The notes beneath the pieces are model-generated. The model was given only the letters and a program-made list of their open reading frames with translations, was not told where the DNA came from and did not search any database. This document shows, piece after piece, positions 1 through 9,448 of a stretch of DNA of 64,000 nucleotides (positions are counted from its first letter, which is position 1; every line of letters begins with the position of its first letter). The position numbers were made by a program, and so were the translations under genes. The stretch is from JACVRW01 sp963808775 (GTDB taxonomy: Bacteria > Actinomycetota > Thermoleophilia > Solirubrobacterales > Thermoleophilaceae): assembly GCA_963808775.1 (NCBI GenBank), contig CAWEGR010000004.1, positions 310,001-374,000 of the forward strand, read 5' to 3'.

Positions 1-732
1 TCACCCTGCTCGGGCTGATGCTGATCTTCACGGGCTTCTACGCCTTCTACGGCGCCTGTCTCGTGATCTCGTCGACCGCCTTCCCCGGCTGGGCGAACAT
101 CTACCTCTCGCCCACCACGCTCGGCTCGATCACGATGGTGATCACCCTGGGCTTCGCCGGCGGCTTCACGGGCGGCTACTTCGCGTCGCGCGGCGACCCG
201 TTCTGGACGGTCTCCGGAGGCCTCGCGGGGGTGATCGGCGTATCCGCGGGCGCGGACGTCTACTCCCCGACGATGGCCTACCTGCTGGCGGCGGTCACGG
301 CCGTGCTCGCCGTCTACGCCGGGCAACTGGATCGAGAAGAAGATGCGCGTCGACGACGTGGTCGGCGCCGTCGCCGTGCACGGCTGGTCGGGCTTCCTCG
401 GAATGTTCTGGGTCGGCGTGTTCGCCGCGGGCTACCCGACGGGCCTCAACAACGTCGACTCATCCATCACCGGCCAGCTGATCGGCATGGCCACGTTCCT
501 GCCGCTCGGCTTCCTGAGCGGCTGGGTCGCCTCGTGGCTTCTCAAGAAGCTCAACCTGCTGCGCGTGCCGCCGGAGGTCGAGATCGAGGGCCTCGACGTC
601 GCCGAGTACGACGAGGACCTGTACATGCCGGAGTTCGCCGCGCTCACGGAGCACGTGGTCGAGCCGGACGGAACGATCGTGCCGGCCGACCCGGTCTTGC
701 TCGAGGCCGAGCGGGAGGTGATCAGGCGATGA
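1..732 (+). CDS. amt: Ammonium transporter (Amt family), 3' part, one frame break
   Basis: Integral membrane ammonium/ammonia channel; the 5' end lies outside the window. Reading starts in frame 3 and shows several hydrophobic helices, then the Amt motif DDVVGAVAVHGWSGFLGMF, which carries the second pore histidine (VHG). The frame changes from 3 to 1 at the GGG run at 320-322. Dropping one G restores YAGNWIEKKMRVDDVVGAV, so I treat this as one gene with a sequence error. A roughly 50-residue acidic cytosolic tail ends at the TGA at 730-732. That stop overlaps the ATG of the next small gene (ATGA), so the two are probably translationally coupled. Family assignment is firm; substrate is inferred from the family. 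Confidence 0.88.
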
Positions 733-1068
733 GCGAGTCCATTGCGATCGCGGTCACCGTGGTCACCGTGGCGGCCGTGTTCGGTGTGCTTGCTGCGCCG
801 CGAGGACATCCGGCTGCGGCGCACCGCACGCCGCCTGCGCGAGCTCGAGCTCGAGGGCATCGAGGAGCTCCAGCGCGCGGATCCCTATCCCGAGGAGGCG
901 GAGGTCGAGGGCGCCTTCCTGCGTGAGCCGACCGGCGAGCGCACGGAGACGCGCAGGGTCCTGCACGAGGAGCTCGACCGGGCCCGCAGACATACCCGGG
1001 CGCTCGAACGCAAGCGGTCGAGATCCCGAGGCACGAGGAGAGGAAAGGGGGCGGAATGCCTGCTCTGA
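729..1068 (+). CDS. Small single-pass membrane protein, one frame break
   Basis: Starts at the ATG overlapping the amt stop codon. The first 20 residues (MSESIAIAVTVVTVAAVFGV) form one membrane helix, followed by a highly charged tail (RREDIRLRRTARRLRELELE) likely to be helical or coiled-coil in the cytosol, about 112 residues in all. The frame changes from 3 to 1 near 791; removing one T from GTGCTTGCTG gives GVLLRREDIRLRR. I recognise no family. Its position in an overlapping run behind amt suggests a partner or regulator of the transporter, but that is inference from context only. Confidence 0.6.
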
Positions 1069-1385
1069 TCGACAGCGCGCCCGACTGCATCATCTCGAAC
1101 GAGGCCGCCAAGCCGGCGGACGACTCCGCCGACTTCATCCTCCAGGCGAACTACGAGGACTGCGCCGGGATCATGACGTTCGGCCCGGGCTCGACCTACG
1201 GCGAGGACGGGCAGTCCGCCGAGACGATCTACTACATCGTCACCTGGCTCGGGATCGCCTTCATGGTGGCGACCCTGATCGCCTGGGTCGTGTACGAGAA
1301 CCGGCAGCTGATACGCCACGTGGCCCGCATCAGGAGCAGGTCAACCGAGGGAAGGCCGCCGCAGCCCGGCGTCCAGGCCGACTAG
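1056..1385 (+). CDS. Small single-pass membrane protein of unknown function
   Basis: A 109-residue protein starting inside the end of the previous gene, with a purine-rich AGGAAAGGGGG stretch just upstream as ribosome binding site. The first half is polar with two cysteines (PDCIISNE, YEDCAGIM) and a glycine-rich stretch (FGPGSTYGEDG). A single membrane helix follows (YYIVTWLGIAFMVATLIAWV), then a basic cytosolic tail. If the N-terminus is outside, the two cysteines could pair. No family recognised. It is the second of three tandem single-helix proteins behind amt. Confidence 0.6.
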   Translation: MPALIDSAPDCIISNEAAKPADDSADFILQANYEDCAGIMTFGPGSTYGEDGQSAETIYYIVTWLGIAFMVATLIAWVVYENRQLIRHVARIRSRSTEGRPPQPGVQAD

Positions 1386-1397
1386 GAGATTCACGAA

Positions 1398-1565
1398 ATG
1401 GTCGACAACGGCAGCGGCAGGCGGCAAATCGAGTTCCCAGAGAAGCAGACGCACGTGAAGGCGTTCGAGACGGCGATGCTGTTGCTCTCGATCGCATGCG
1501 CGATCATCGTTCTCGTGATCGTGCTCTTCACGAACTGGGGAGTCGAGTTCCGTCCAACGCTCTGA
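1398..1565 (+). CDS. Very small single-pass membrane protein
   Basis: A 55-residue frame starting ATG and ending CTC TGA, with GGAGATTCACGAA upstream as a plausible ribosome binding site. A charged N-terminal half (RRQIEFPEKQTHVKAFE) is followed by one hydrophobic helix (MLLLSIACAIIVLVIVLF) and a short tail. It lies 12 bases after the preceding gene on the same strand. Size and layout resemble small transporter subunits, but I know of no match. Coding status rests on the clean helix, the ribosome binding site and the operon position. Confidence 0.5.
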   Translation: MVDNGSGRRQIEFPEKQTHVKAFETAMLLLSIACAIIVLVIVLFTNWGVEFRPTL

Positions 1566-1626
1566 GCAGCGCAGAACCCGGCCCGAGATAAGGCCCACCT
1601 GGCCGCAGATCGCGGTCGTCGTCGGC

Positions 1627-1899
1627 GTGCTCCTGTTCGCCTTCTTCGTCGTGCGCGGCTGCCAGCAGGACGAGATCCGCGTCACCCAGGAGCAGGCGGT
1701 CGCGATCGCGCGCGAGCAGGTCGACTTCGAGCCGCGCCGCACGCAGATCCGCTTCCTGCGGCAGGGCCTGAACGGCAAGCCGAACTGGGTCGTCTCGCTC
1801 TCGATCCCGGGCGCGAACGACAACGAGTTCCGTCGCCTCGCGGTCGTTCGCATCGACGCGAACACCGGAGAGGTCAACGGGATGGCGCGCCAGAGGTAA
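1627..1899 (+). CDS. PepSY-like membrane-anchored protein
   Basis: About 90 residues from a GTG start: a short hydrophobic segment, a cysteine (FFVVRGCQQDE), then an extracellular PepSY-like module. The TQEQAVAIAREQV helix and the VVRIDANTGEV strand are the typical PepSY features. The hydrophobic stretch continues upstream in frame (PQIAVVVGV) without another ATG, GTG or TTG, so the true start may be hidden by a base error. PepSY domains are thought to inhibit proteases or sense the envelope; the role here is unknown. Last gene of the amt-headed run; it ends four bases before the convergent radA stop. Confidence 0.6.
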   Translation: MLLFAFFVVRGCQQDEIRVTQEQAVAIAREQVDFEPRRTQIRFLRQGLNGKPNWVVSLSIPGANDNEFRRLAVVRIDANTGEVNGMARQR

Positions 1900-1902
1900 C
1901 GC

Positions 1903-3252
1903 TCAGGCGGCGCGGCGGCCGGCATCCGCCGCGCCGGCGGCGGCCGACAGCGCGCGCCGCAGCGTGGGCAGCCCGGCGCCCGGGTGGATCACGCCGTCGA
2001 GGCCGAACTTGGCCGCCTCGGCAAGCCGCCGGTCCGGGTGACCGACATGGCGCAGCTCTCCGGTGAGGCCGAGCTCGCCGAACGCCGCGAGCGGGCGCTC
2101 CCCGCCGAGCTCGAAGCCCTTGGCCGCCGAGGCCAGCGCCAGCGCGATGGCGAGGTCGGCGCCCGGCTCGTCCACCCGCACCCCGCCGGCGACCGAGACG
2201 AACACGTCGCTCGAGCCGAGCGACACGCCGCCGTGGCGGGCGAGCACGGCGAGCACGAGGGCGAGCCGATTGCGGTCGACGCCGTTCGCCACACGCCGAG
2301 GCGGCACCATCTCGGTGGGCGCGACGAGCGCCTGGACCTCGACGAGCAGCGGGCGCGATCCCTCCATCGAGCAGAGCACCACCGAACCCGGCGCGCGGGT
2401 GGCCTCGTTCACGAAGCGCTCGCTCGCGTCCTCGACCTCGACGAGACCCCGGTCGTGCATCTCGAAGACGCCCACCTCGTTGGTGGAGCCGAAGCGGTTC
2501 TTGAGCGAGCGCAGCGTGCGGTAGGTGCGCTCGCGCTCGCCGTCGAACGACAGCACGCAGTCGACGAGGTGCTCGAGCACGCGCGGGCCCGCGATCGAGC
2601 CGTCCTTCGTCACGTGCCCGACCAGGATCACCGCGACGCCGCGCTCCTTCGCCACCCGCATGAGCCTGCCGGCCACCTCGCGCACCTGCCCGACCGAGCC
2701 CGGGCTGCCGGACAGCTCCGGGGCGTAGAGCACCTGCACCGAATCGACGACGCAGACGTCGGGGCGCTCGGCCTCGAGCGTGGCGAGCACCGCCTCGAGG
2801 TCGGTCTCGGCGACGATCGGGACCGAGAGGGCGGCCGGGCCGAGCCGGGCCGCGCGCAGCTTGACCTGCGCCGCCGACTCCTCGCCGGACACGTACAGCA
2901 CGCTGCGCCCGTTCGCCGCGAGGTTGCCGAGCGCCCCGCTCGTGAGCGTCGACTTGCCGATCCCGGGCGCCCCGCCGATCAGCACGAGCGACCCGGGGAC
3001 GAGCCCGCCCCCGAGCACGCGGTCGAGCTCGCCGATGCCGGTCTTCATCCGCTCGACGCGCGGCGCCTCGACGTCCGCGAGACGCACCGGCGTGAGCGCG
3101 CGCGTGGCGCGCCGGGCGCCGCCCGAGGGCTTCGAGACGCGCGCCTCCTCGACGAGCGTGTTCCAGTCTCCGCAGCCCTGGCAGCGGCCGTGCCACTTCG
3201 GGCTCTCGTGCCCGCACGCGGAGCAGGAGAAGACTGTGGCGGAGCGGGCCAT
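1903..3252 (-). CDS. radA: DNA repair protein RadA (Sms)
   Basis: A 449-residue ATP-dependent branch-migration protein acting in recombinational repair in the cytosol. The N-terminal zinc finger is CSACGHESPKWHGRCQGCG (residues about 9-27). A RecA-like ATPase follows with Walker A GGAPGIGKST and the RadA-specific LKNRFGSTNEVG motif. The last 150 residues are the Lon-like domain (RVDEPGADLAIALALAS). I chose the ATG at 3252 because the zinc finger begins eight residues later; the frame runs further upstream without homology. It is divergent from the exonuclease gene on the plus strand. Confidence 0.96.
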   Translation of the reverse strand: MARSATVFSCSACGHESPKWHGRCQGCGDWNTLVEEARVSKPSGGARRATRALTPVRLADVEAPRVERMKTGIGELDRVLGGGLVPGSLVLIGGAPGIGKSTLTSGALGNLAANGRSVLYVSGEESAAQVKLRAARLGPAALSVPIVAETDLEAVLATLEAERPDVCVVDSVQVLYAPELSGSPGSVGQVREVAGRLMRVAKERGVAVILVGHVTKDGSIAGPRVLEHLVDCVLSFDGERERTYRTLRSLKNRFGSTNEVGVFEMHDRGLVEVEDASERFVNEATRAPGSVVLCSMEGSRPLLVEVQALVAPTEMVPPRRVANGVDRNRLALVLAVLARHGGVSLGSSDVFVSVAGGVRVDEPGADLAIALALASAAKGFELGGERPLAAFGELGLTGELRHVGHPDRRLAEAAKFGLDGVIHPGAGLPTLRRALSAAAGAADAGRRAA

Positions 3253-3343
3253 GCTGCCGAAGCTAAGCGCTGCGGCGGACGGGTTCGCCCCCTCGCATGG
3301 CGCCCTGCGATCCGTCCGACCCGAGCGGTTCCATCGACCGTTC

Positions 3344-5000
3344 GTGAAATTGCGCGACCAACGCCTGCTCGGCAGCGAGTTCCTGGCCGTGGACACCGAG
3401 ACCAACGGCCTCGCGGGCGACCTCTGTGAGATGACCGAGGTCGGCGCCGTGCTGGTGGGCGGCGGGGAGCTTCACGACACATGGGACTCGCTCGTCCGGA
3501 CGGAACGACCGCTCTCGCGCGGCATCCAGCGCTTCACCGGCATCACGCAGGCCATGGCCGCCGAGCGCCCCGCCGCCGGAGGAGGTGCTGCCGGAGCTCG
3601 CCGCGCTGCTCGAGGGGCGGGTGCTGATCGCGCACAACGCGCGCTTCGACCTCGCGGTGCTGCGCCAGGCGTTCGAGCGCGCCGGGCTCGACTGGCCGCG
3701 CCCGCCCTCGCTCTGCACGGTGACCCTCGCCCGGCGCTTCGCGCCGCTCGCGCGCAAGCGCGGCCTCGCGACGCTCGCGGACGCGCTCGGGATCGAGGTG
3801 ACCGAGGTGCACCGGGCGCTGCCCGACGCTCTCACCTGCGCGCGCGTCTTCTGCGCGCTGTTCCCGCGGCTGTGCGCGAACGCGCCGACCGTCGGCGACG
3901 CTGTGGCGCTGCTGCGCGGCCGCCGCCGGGCGCGCAAGACGGAGGAGCACGAGCGCATCCCGCCCTCGGAGCGCCCCGACCTCTCGACGCTCCCGGACGA
4001 TCCCGGCGTCTACGTGTTCCGCGACGAGCGCGGGCGCCCGCTCTACGTCGGCAAGTCGGTCTCCCTGCGCACGCGCGCGAGAGCGCATTTCTGCGCGCCG
4101 GCCGGGTGGACGGAGCGCGCCGAGATCGTGGACTACCGGCCGACGAACTCGGAGCTCGGCGCGCTCGTGCTCGAGAACCGGCTGATCAAGGCGTGGCGCC
4201 CGGCGGGCAACCGCGCCCTCAAGCGGACCGACCGCTACTGCTACCTGCGCTGCCGGCTCGACATCGCCTACCCCGTGTTCGAGGTGGCGTCCGAGCCGGC
4301 GCCCGGACACGCGGTCAACATCGGCCCGCTCGGAAGCCGGGCGCTCGCGGCGGAGCTCGCGGACCAGCTCACCTCGCTGTACCGCCTGCGCCAGTGCGGG
4401 CGCAAGCTCAAGCTGCGCGAGCACCCCTCGGCGTACGGGCAGATGGGCCGCTGCGCCTCGCCCTGCCTGGGCGACCTCGACCCGAACGCCTATCGCCGCC
4501 AGCTCGACAAGGCGCTCGCCCACTTCGAGGAGCCCGGGGCGGGCAGCCGGCTGATCGACGAGATCGACGCGCAGATGCGCGAGGCGTCGGCGGGTAGGCG
4601 CTACGAGCGAGCAGCGGCGCTCCTGCGCCGCAAGGAGCGGCTCGGCTGGGTGCTCGAGCGGCTCGACGGGATGCTGCGCGCGGTGCACTCGGCGCCCCGC
4701 CTCGTGCTCGCCCGCCACCCCGTCAAGGAGCGCTTCGACGCCTTCTGGATCGTCCAGGGCCGGCTCGTCGACTGGGGACCGCTGCCCGGCGCCGGCGAGC
4801 TCGCCGAGCGCACCGAGGCGGCGCTCGCCCGCCCGCGCGAGCGGGCGCCCGTGCCGGCGGACGAGATCGACGAGATGCGGATCGTCAGCGGCTGGATCGC
4901 GGATCACGAGCCGGCGGAGCTCGCGCTCGACCCGCATCCGGGCGAGCGGAGGCTGATGAAATTCGCGGGCTTCGAGGCGCCGCAACTCGCGCGCGCCTAG
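3344..5000 (+). CDS. DEDDh exonuclease fused to UvrC-like GIY-YIG nuclease, one frame break
   Basis: A two-nuclease fusion of about 550 residues. The first third is a DnaQ/Pol III epsilon-type 3'-5' exonuclease with all motifs: AVDTETNG (DxE), AHNARFDLAVL and HRALPDALTCARVF. After a basic linker comes a GIY-YIG domain (PGVYVF then PLYVGK) and a UvrC-like region with paired cysteines (CGRKLKL, MGRCASPCLG). The frame moves from 2 to 3 at CCCC near 3577; removing one C gives ERPPPEEVLPELAALL. This fusion is known in actinobacteria, where it is annotated as a UvrC-related repair protein. The start is the GTG at 3344; an ATG at 3251 directly abutting radA is possible. Confidence 0.88.
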
Positions 5001-5001
5001 C

Positions 5002-5015
5002 GGACAAATAGGTAC
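5002..5015. promoter_or_regulatory. Operator site of the GKACMAATWKGTAC regulon, upstream of pabBC
   Basis: GGACAAATAGGTAC, 14 bases upstream of the pabBC start. It overlaps TACAAT (5013-5018), which resembles a -10 hexamer, so a bound protein could block transcription. Almost identical to the reverse complement of the site before the PhyH gene (GGACGAATAGGTAC). Confidence 0.55.
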
Positions 5016-5029
5016 AATCGGACGCTCCC

Positions 5030-7087
5030 GTGCGCCTTCCAAGCCGCGCCCGCCTCGTCAGGATCCCGCTCGAGGGAAGCATCGAGGCGGCCGACCTGGC
5101 GCTTCTGCTCCGGAGTGACTCGCATCCGGTCGCGCTGGCCGGCGCCTGGGCAGGCGGCGGCGGGCTCGCGGCCTCCGAGCCGATCGCGGTGGCCGAGCCC
5201 GACGAGGATCCGTTCGAGCTCCTCGACCGCATGCCGGCGCTCGACGGCGACGGCAGCCCCGACGCCGTCGGCGGCGGCTGGTTCGGCTACCTCGGCTACC
5301 GGCTCGGCGGGCGCGTCGAGCGCGTGCCGCCGTCGGCTCGCCGCCCCGAGCGGCTGCCCGACTTCGCGCTCGCCTTCTACGACCACCTGCTGAGGGTCGA
5401 CGCGGACGGGCGGCTCTGGTTCGAGGCGCTCTGGTCGAGCGAGCGCGACCGGGCGCTGAACGAGCGCCTCGAGTTGCTGCGCGCGCGCGCGGCCGCGGGC
5501 GCCCGCGCGCGCGAGGTCTGGGTGGGGCCGGTCGAGGTCGCTCCCCCTGGCGCGGCGGGCCACGTGGAGGCCGTCGCCGAGGGCCGGGAGCGGATCGCCG
5601 CGGGCGAGATCTTCCAGGCGAACCTCTGCCTGCGGCTCGAGGGCCGCTGGCACGGCGACCCGGTCGACCTGTTCGCGCGCACCGCGGGCGCGCTCGCGCC
5701 CCGTCACGCTGCCCTGGTGGCCGGGCCGTGGGGCGCCGTCTGCAGCATGTCGCCCGAGCTGTTCCTGCGCCGGCGCGGCCGCGAGGTCGTGTCGGAGCCG
5801 ATCAAGGGGACCGCGCCGAGCGATCCCGAGGCGCTCGCCGAGTCGGCGAAGGACCGGGCCGAGAACGTGATGATCGTCGACCTGATGCGCAACGACCTCG
5901 GCCGCGTCTGCGAGTACGGCTCCGTGCACGTGCCCGCGCTGACGGAGCCGCGGCGGGCGCCCGGTGTCTGGCACCTCGTGTCGGAGGTGGCGGGCACGCT
6001 CCGCGAGGGCGTGGGCGACGCCGACCTGCTGCGCGCCACGTTCCCACCCGGATCCGTGACGGGCGCGCCGAAGATCCAGACGATGCGGGTGATCGCCGAG
6101 CTCGAGGCCACCGGCCGCGAGGCCTACACGGGCGCAATCGGCTACGCGAGCCCGGCGGCGGGCCTCGAGCTGAACGTGGCGATCCGCACGCTCGAGATGC
6201 GCGGCGAGCGGATCTGGATGGGCGCGGGCGGCGGCATCGTCGCCGACTCGGATCCGGTCGGAGAGCTGGACGAGGCGCTCGCGAAGGCGCGCCCGGTGAT
6301 CGCGCGCGGCGGGCGGCCGGCTGGCCGAGCCCGTCCGCGAGGGTCGCGGCGTGGCTGCCGCCGGTGGCGTTCGCGAGCGGCGGCGCCGACCGGCCCGACC
6401 CGAGCTGGGCGTCTTCTCGACCCTGCTCGCCCGCGACGGCATCGCCGAGCGCGCCACGCGCCCACCTGGCCCGCCTCGGCGCGAGCGCGGAGGAGCTCTA
6501 CGGCGAGGCGCTGCCGCCCGACCTGCCCGAGCGCGTGGCGGAGGCCGCGTCCGCCGCGGGGCCTGGCCCGGCTGCGCGTGCTGGTGGTTCCCGGCCGCGA
6601 CGTGGAGATCGAGACACATCCGCTGCGGACGCTGCCCGGGCCCCGGCGGTCCGCCTCGCGCCGGTCACGATGCCGGGCGGCCTCGGCGCCCACAAGTGGC
6701 TCGACCGCCGCCTGCTCGCCGAGCTCGACGTCCGGCTCGGCGCGGTCCCGCTGCTCGTGGACCTCGACGGCGAGGTGCTCGAGGCAGCCTTCGCCAACAT
6801 CTGGATCGTGGAGGGCGCGCGGCTCGTCACGCCGCCGCTCGACGGACGCATGCTTCCCGGCGTGGTCCGCTCGGCGCTGATCGCGCGGCCACCCGCCGGC
6901 ATGGAGGTGCGCGAGGAGCCGATCAGCCTCGACCGCCTGAACGGCCGGGGACGGCCTGTTCCTCACATCGTCGATCCGGGGCGCGTACGGCGCCTCCATC
7001 GGCAGGGCCTCGGAGGCCTCCCGCTCGACCCTGGCGGCCGTCCGGGAGGCGCTCGAGCGCTCTCCCGCCCCCGTTCACGGCCCGTGA
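5030..7087 (+). CDS. pabB: Fused aminodeoxychorismate synthase component I / aminodeoxychorismate lyase (PabBC), several frame breaks
   Basis: Makes 4-aminobenzoate for folate from chorismate. Residues 1 to about 430 are a chorismate-binding enzyme with PIKGTAPS, VDLMRNDLGRVCEYGSV and PGSVTGAPKI. After a frame change near 6310 the remainder is a class-IV aminotransferase/lyase of PabC type (ELGVFSTLLARDG, GAHKWLDRRLLAELDVRLG, EAAFANIWIVEG, DGRMLPGVVR). Its pieces fall in frames 3, 1, 2, 1 and 2 between 6350 and 7087, so at least four single-base errors are needed. The final stop (TGA 7085-7087) overlaps the GTG of the sulfotransferase gene. The start is a GTG about 12 bases from a likely -10 box, so the message may be nearly leaderless. 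A PabA glutaminase is not in the window. Confidence 0.85.
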
Positions 7088-7927
7088 CCCGAGAGCCGGT
7101 CCCGGTGGTCATCGGCGTGGCCCGGTCGGGCACGACGCTGCTGCGTCTGATGCTGAACGCCCACCCCGACCTGGCAATCCCGCCCGAGACGGGCTTCGTC
7201 GGGCAGGCGGCGGCGCTACTCGACGTCGATGACGCCGATCGTGCGCGCGACGAGCTCCTATCGCTCCTCACCGGTTTCCACACCTGGCGCTTCCTGGGGA
7301 TCGACGACGCCGAGCTCGAGCGCGCGCTCGCCGCGCTCGACCCGTTCGACGTCTCGGAGGGCGTCCGCTCGTTCTACGCCCTGTATGCGGCGCGCTTCGA
7401 GAAGCGCCGCTTCGGCGACAAGACGCCCAACTACACGATGGAGATCGCGGCGGTGCGGAGCGTGCTCCCCGAGGCGCACATCGTCCACGTGATCCGTGAC
7501 GGGCGCGACGTCGCTCTCTCGGTGAGAGGGCTTCCGTTCTCACCGGGATCGACGATGGAGGAGATCGCCCGCGACTGGGTCGTACGGGTCGAGACAGCCC
7601 GCCGCGAGGGCAGAGGCAACGGCGAATACCTCGAGGTCCGCTTCGAGGACCTCGTCGCCGAGCCGCGGCGCGAGCTGCAGCGCGTCTGCGCCTTCATCTC
7701 CCTGCCCTTCGACGAACGGCATGCTTCGCTACCACGAAGACGCCGACGCTCGCCTGCGCGAGCTCGGCTTCCGACAGGAGAGCCCCTATCAGCCTCTCGC
7801 GCTCACGCGCGAGCCACCGCGCCGAGAGCGCGCGCAGGTGTGGCGCGAGCAGATGACGGCTGAGGAGCGCGCCGCCTTCGAGAGCGTGGGCGGCGAGCTG
7901 CTCGCGGAGCTCGGCTACCGCGACTGA
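7084..7927 (+). CDS. PAPS-dependent sulfotransferase family protein, one frame break
   Basis: About 280 residues. The N-terminal PAPS 5'-phosphosulfate loop is VARSGTTLLRLML and the 3'-phosphate motif is VIRDGRDVALS. EVRFEDLVAEP and the final helix LRELGFRQESPYQP complete the sulfotransferase-3 pattern. The frame moves from 1 to 2 near 7713; removing a G gives LPFDERMLRYHEDADARL. The GTG start overlaps the pabBC stop by four bases. The acceptor substrate cannot be told from sequence. Its 3' end overlaps the convergent fchA-like gene by 13 bases. Confidence 0.85.
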
Positions 7928-8504
7928 CCGGCCGCGCCCGCCGCGAGGCTGTCTCGCCGGACACCCTCCGCCACATCCCGGGCGCGCCGGGCCGCGGCGA
8001 GCGCCGGCGAGTCGGGCTGCGCGGCGAGATTGACCTCCACGAGCTGCGCGGCGGCCACGGCGGCGGCCTCGGCGAGAATGATGCCCGCGACGGCATCGCC
8101 GCGGACGGCCGGGTTCGCGTCCGGCGGCAACAGCAAGGCCGAGCGAAGCGACCTCCGCCGCCGCCTCGGCAACGGCGAGCGGCGAGCGCGAGGCGCGCTC
8201 GAGCGCCTCCTTCATGACCGTCGTTCGACCCGGATCGTCCGGCGGGCAGACGCCGCGCCTCCAACACCGGCGCGTACGACCCGAGCTCCTCCTCCGCCAG
8301 CGCGAGCGCACGGGCCCGAAGCGCGCCGGCCCGCTCGACCGCCTCGGACGCCCCGCCGATCCCCGCCGCCATCTCGACGAGCGCGGCCGCGAGAGCACAT
8401 CCGAGCGCCGATGAGGAGCCCCCGCCGGGAGCCGGAGTGGGCGCCGCAACCGCGTCGAGCACGTCGGCGAGCGGCCGGTTCACGAGGTCGTCCACGGGCC
8501 ACAC
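7915..8504 (-). CDS. fchA: Cyclodeaminase/cyclohydrolase family protein (FchA-like), two frame breaks
   Basis: About 195 residues, the normal length for the formiminotransferase-cyclodeaminase C-terminal family. Recognised from TPAPGGGSSSALGCALAAAL at the N-terminus, an all-helical body and the internal DANPAVRGDAVAGIILAEAA motif near the end. Two one-base insertions (near 8243 and 8150) separate the three frames; removing one C and one G joins LPPDDPGRTTVMKEA and ASLALLLPPDANPA. Stand-alone members act as methenyl-tetrahydrofolate cyclohydrolase in serine-cycle methylotrophs or as formimino-THF cyclodeaminase. With fhs, mcl and sga in the window I favour the first, as inference. Confidence 0.82.
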
Positions 8505-8533
8505 GATGCCAGCTTGCTCCGGTACCCTGCCTT

Positions 8534-8547
8534 GTACCTATTCGTCC
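8534..8547. promoter_or_regulatory. Operator site of the GKACMAATWKGTAC regulon, upstream of the PhyH gene
   Basis: GTACCTATTCGTCC, whose complement GGACGAATAGGTAC differs by one base from the pabBC site. It sits directly before the Shine-Dalgarno GAAGGAG and 16 bases from the ATG at 8564. Confidence 0.55.
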
Positions 8548-8563
8548 AGTGAAGGAGCAGCGG

Positions 8564-9448
8564 ATGTCGGTCACCGCCGAGCGAGGAACCGTCCTGGAGG
8601 ACGTCAGCGACGACCAGGTCGAGAGCTTCCGCCGCGACGGCTTTCTCATCATCGAGGAGGGCTTCCTCTCGCAGAGCGCGATCGAGGTGCTGCGCCAGCG
8701 CTTCGCGGCGCTGTTCGAGGGCGAGTACCAGACCGGCATCGCGCCCGGACGAGGTCAACTGGAAGAAGGGCCGCGACCCCGAGGACCGGACCCGCCAGAT
8801 CTGCAACGGCTGGCGCGCCGACGACCTGATCGCGGCGCAGGTCCTGAGCGAGCGCATCGGCCGCATCGCCTCGAAGCTGATGGGCTACCGCGGCGCGCGC
8901 ATGGTCCAGGACAACTGCCTCTGGAAGCCGCCGGGCGCCCGCTCGCTCGGCATGCACCAGGACGCGTCGTACGCCGGCTACCTCGTCCCCCAGGAGATGA
9001 TCACCTGCTGGGTCGCGCTCGACGACACGCAGGCGACGGGCGGGACGATCGAGCACGTGCGCGGCTCGCACCTGTGGCCGAAGACCCCGCCCGACCGCGG
9101 CAGCTTCCACGCCCCGGAGGACTGGCTCGCGCCCGTCACGGCCGCCACGCCCGAGGGGGTCGAGCCCGAGCGCGTGCCCGGTCGTCGTCAAGGCGGGCGG
9201 CTGCGCGTTCCACCACGGCTGGACCTTCCACGGCTCCGGGCCCGAACGAGGCCACCGTCGAGCGGCGCTCGCTCGTCACGCACATGGTGCCGGTCGAGGC
9301 TCGCTTCCACCCGGACAACACCGACCTGATCTATTCGCGCTACCGCCGCCGCGGCGACCTCTCGCTCGACGAGAGCTTCTTCCCGGTGCTCTGGGACGAG
9401 ACCGGCGGCCGCACCCGCTGGCTCGCGGACCTGCCCGAGCTCGGCTAG
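8564..9448 (+). CDS. Phytanoyl-CoA dioxygenase (PhyH) family Fe(II)/2-oxoglutarate oxygenase, three frame breaks
   Basis: About 293 residues. The iron ligands are visible as HQD in LGMHQDASYAGYL and the distal histidine in AFHHGWTFHGSGPN, with an arginine downstream in VERRS for 2-oxoglutarate. The frame runs 2, 3, 1, 2. Deleting one C near 8748, one near 9180 and one near 9240 restores QTGIAPDEVNWKKGRD, ERVPVVVKAGG and SGPNEATVERR, with no net length change. The ATG at 8564 has GAAGGAG upstream. PhyH enzymes hydroxylate small carboxylates, ectoine or acyl-CoA; the substrate is unknown. The regulon operator in front ties it to the one-carbon genes. Convergent with the EamA gene (4-base overlap). 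Confidence 0.88.
   Translation: MSVTAERGTVLEDVSDDQVESFRRDGFLIIEEGFLSQSAIEVLRQRFAALFEGEYQTGIAPGRGQLEEGPRPRGPDPPDLQRLARRRPDRGAGPERAHRPHRLEADGLPRRAHGPGQLPLEAAGRPLARHAPGRVVRRLPRPPGDDHLLGRARRHAGDGRDDRARARLAPVAEDPARPRQLPRPGGLARARHGRHARGGRARARARSSSRRAAARSTTAGPSTAPGPNEATVERRSLVTHMVPVEARFHPDNTDLIYSRYRRRGDLSLDESFFPVLWDETGGRTRWLADLPELG

Noticed and set aside
1984..3429. Long plus-strand frame opposite radA (481 codons)
   Set aside because: It is the antisense shadow of radA, with Arg/His/Asp-rich nonsense composition; such frames arise opposite most genes at this GC content.
5030..7087. pabBC as a pseudogene
   Set aside because: All catalytic motifs are present in order across the frames and the breaks match the single-base insertion pattern elsewhere, so error is more likely than decay.
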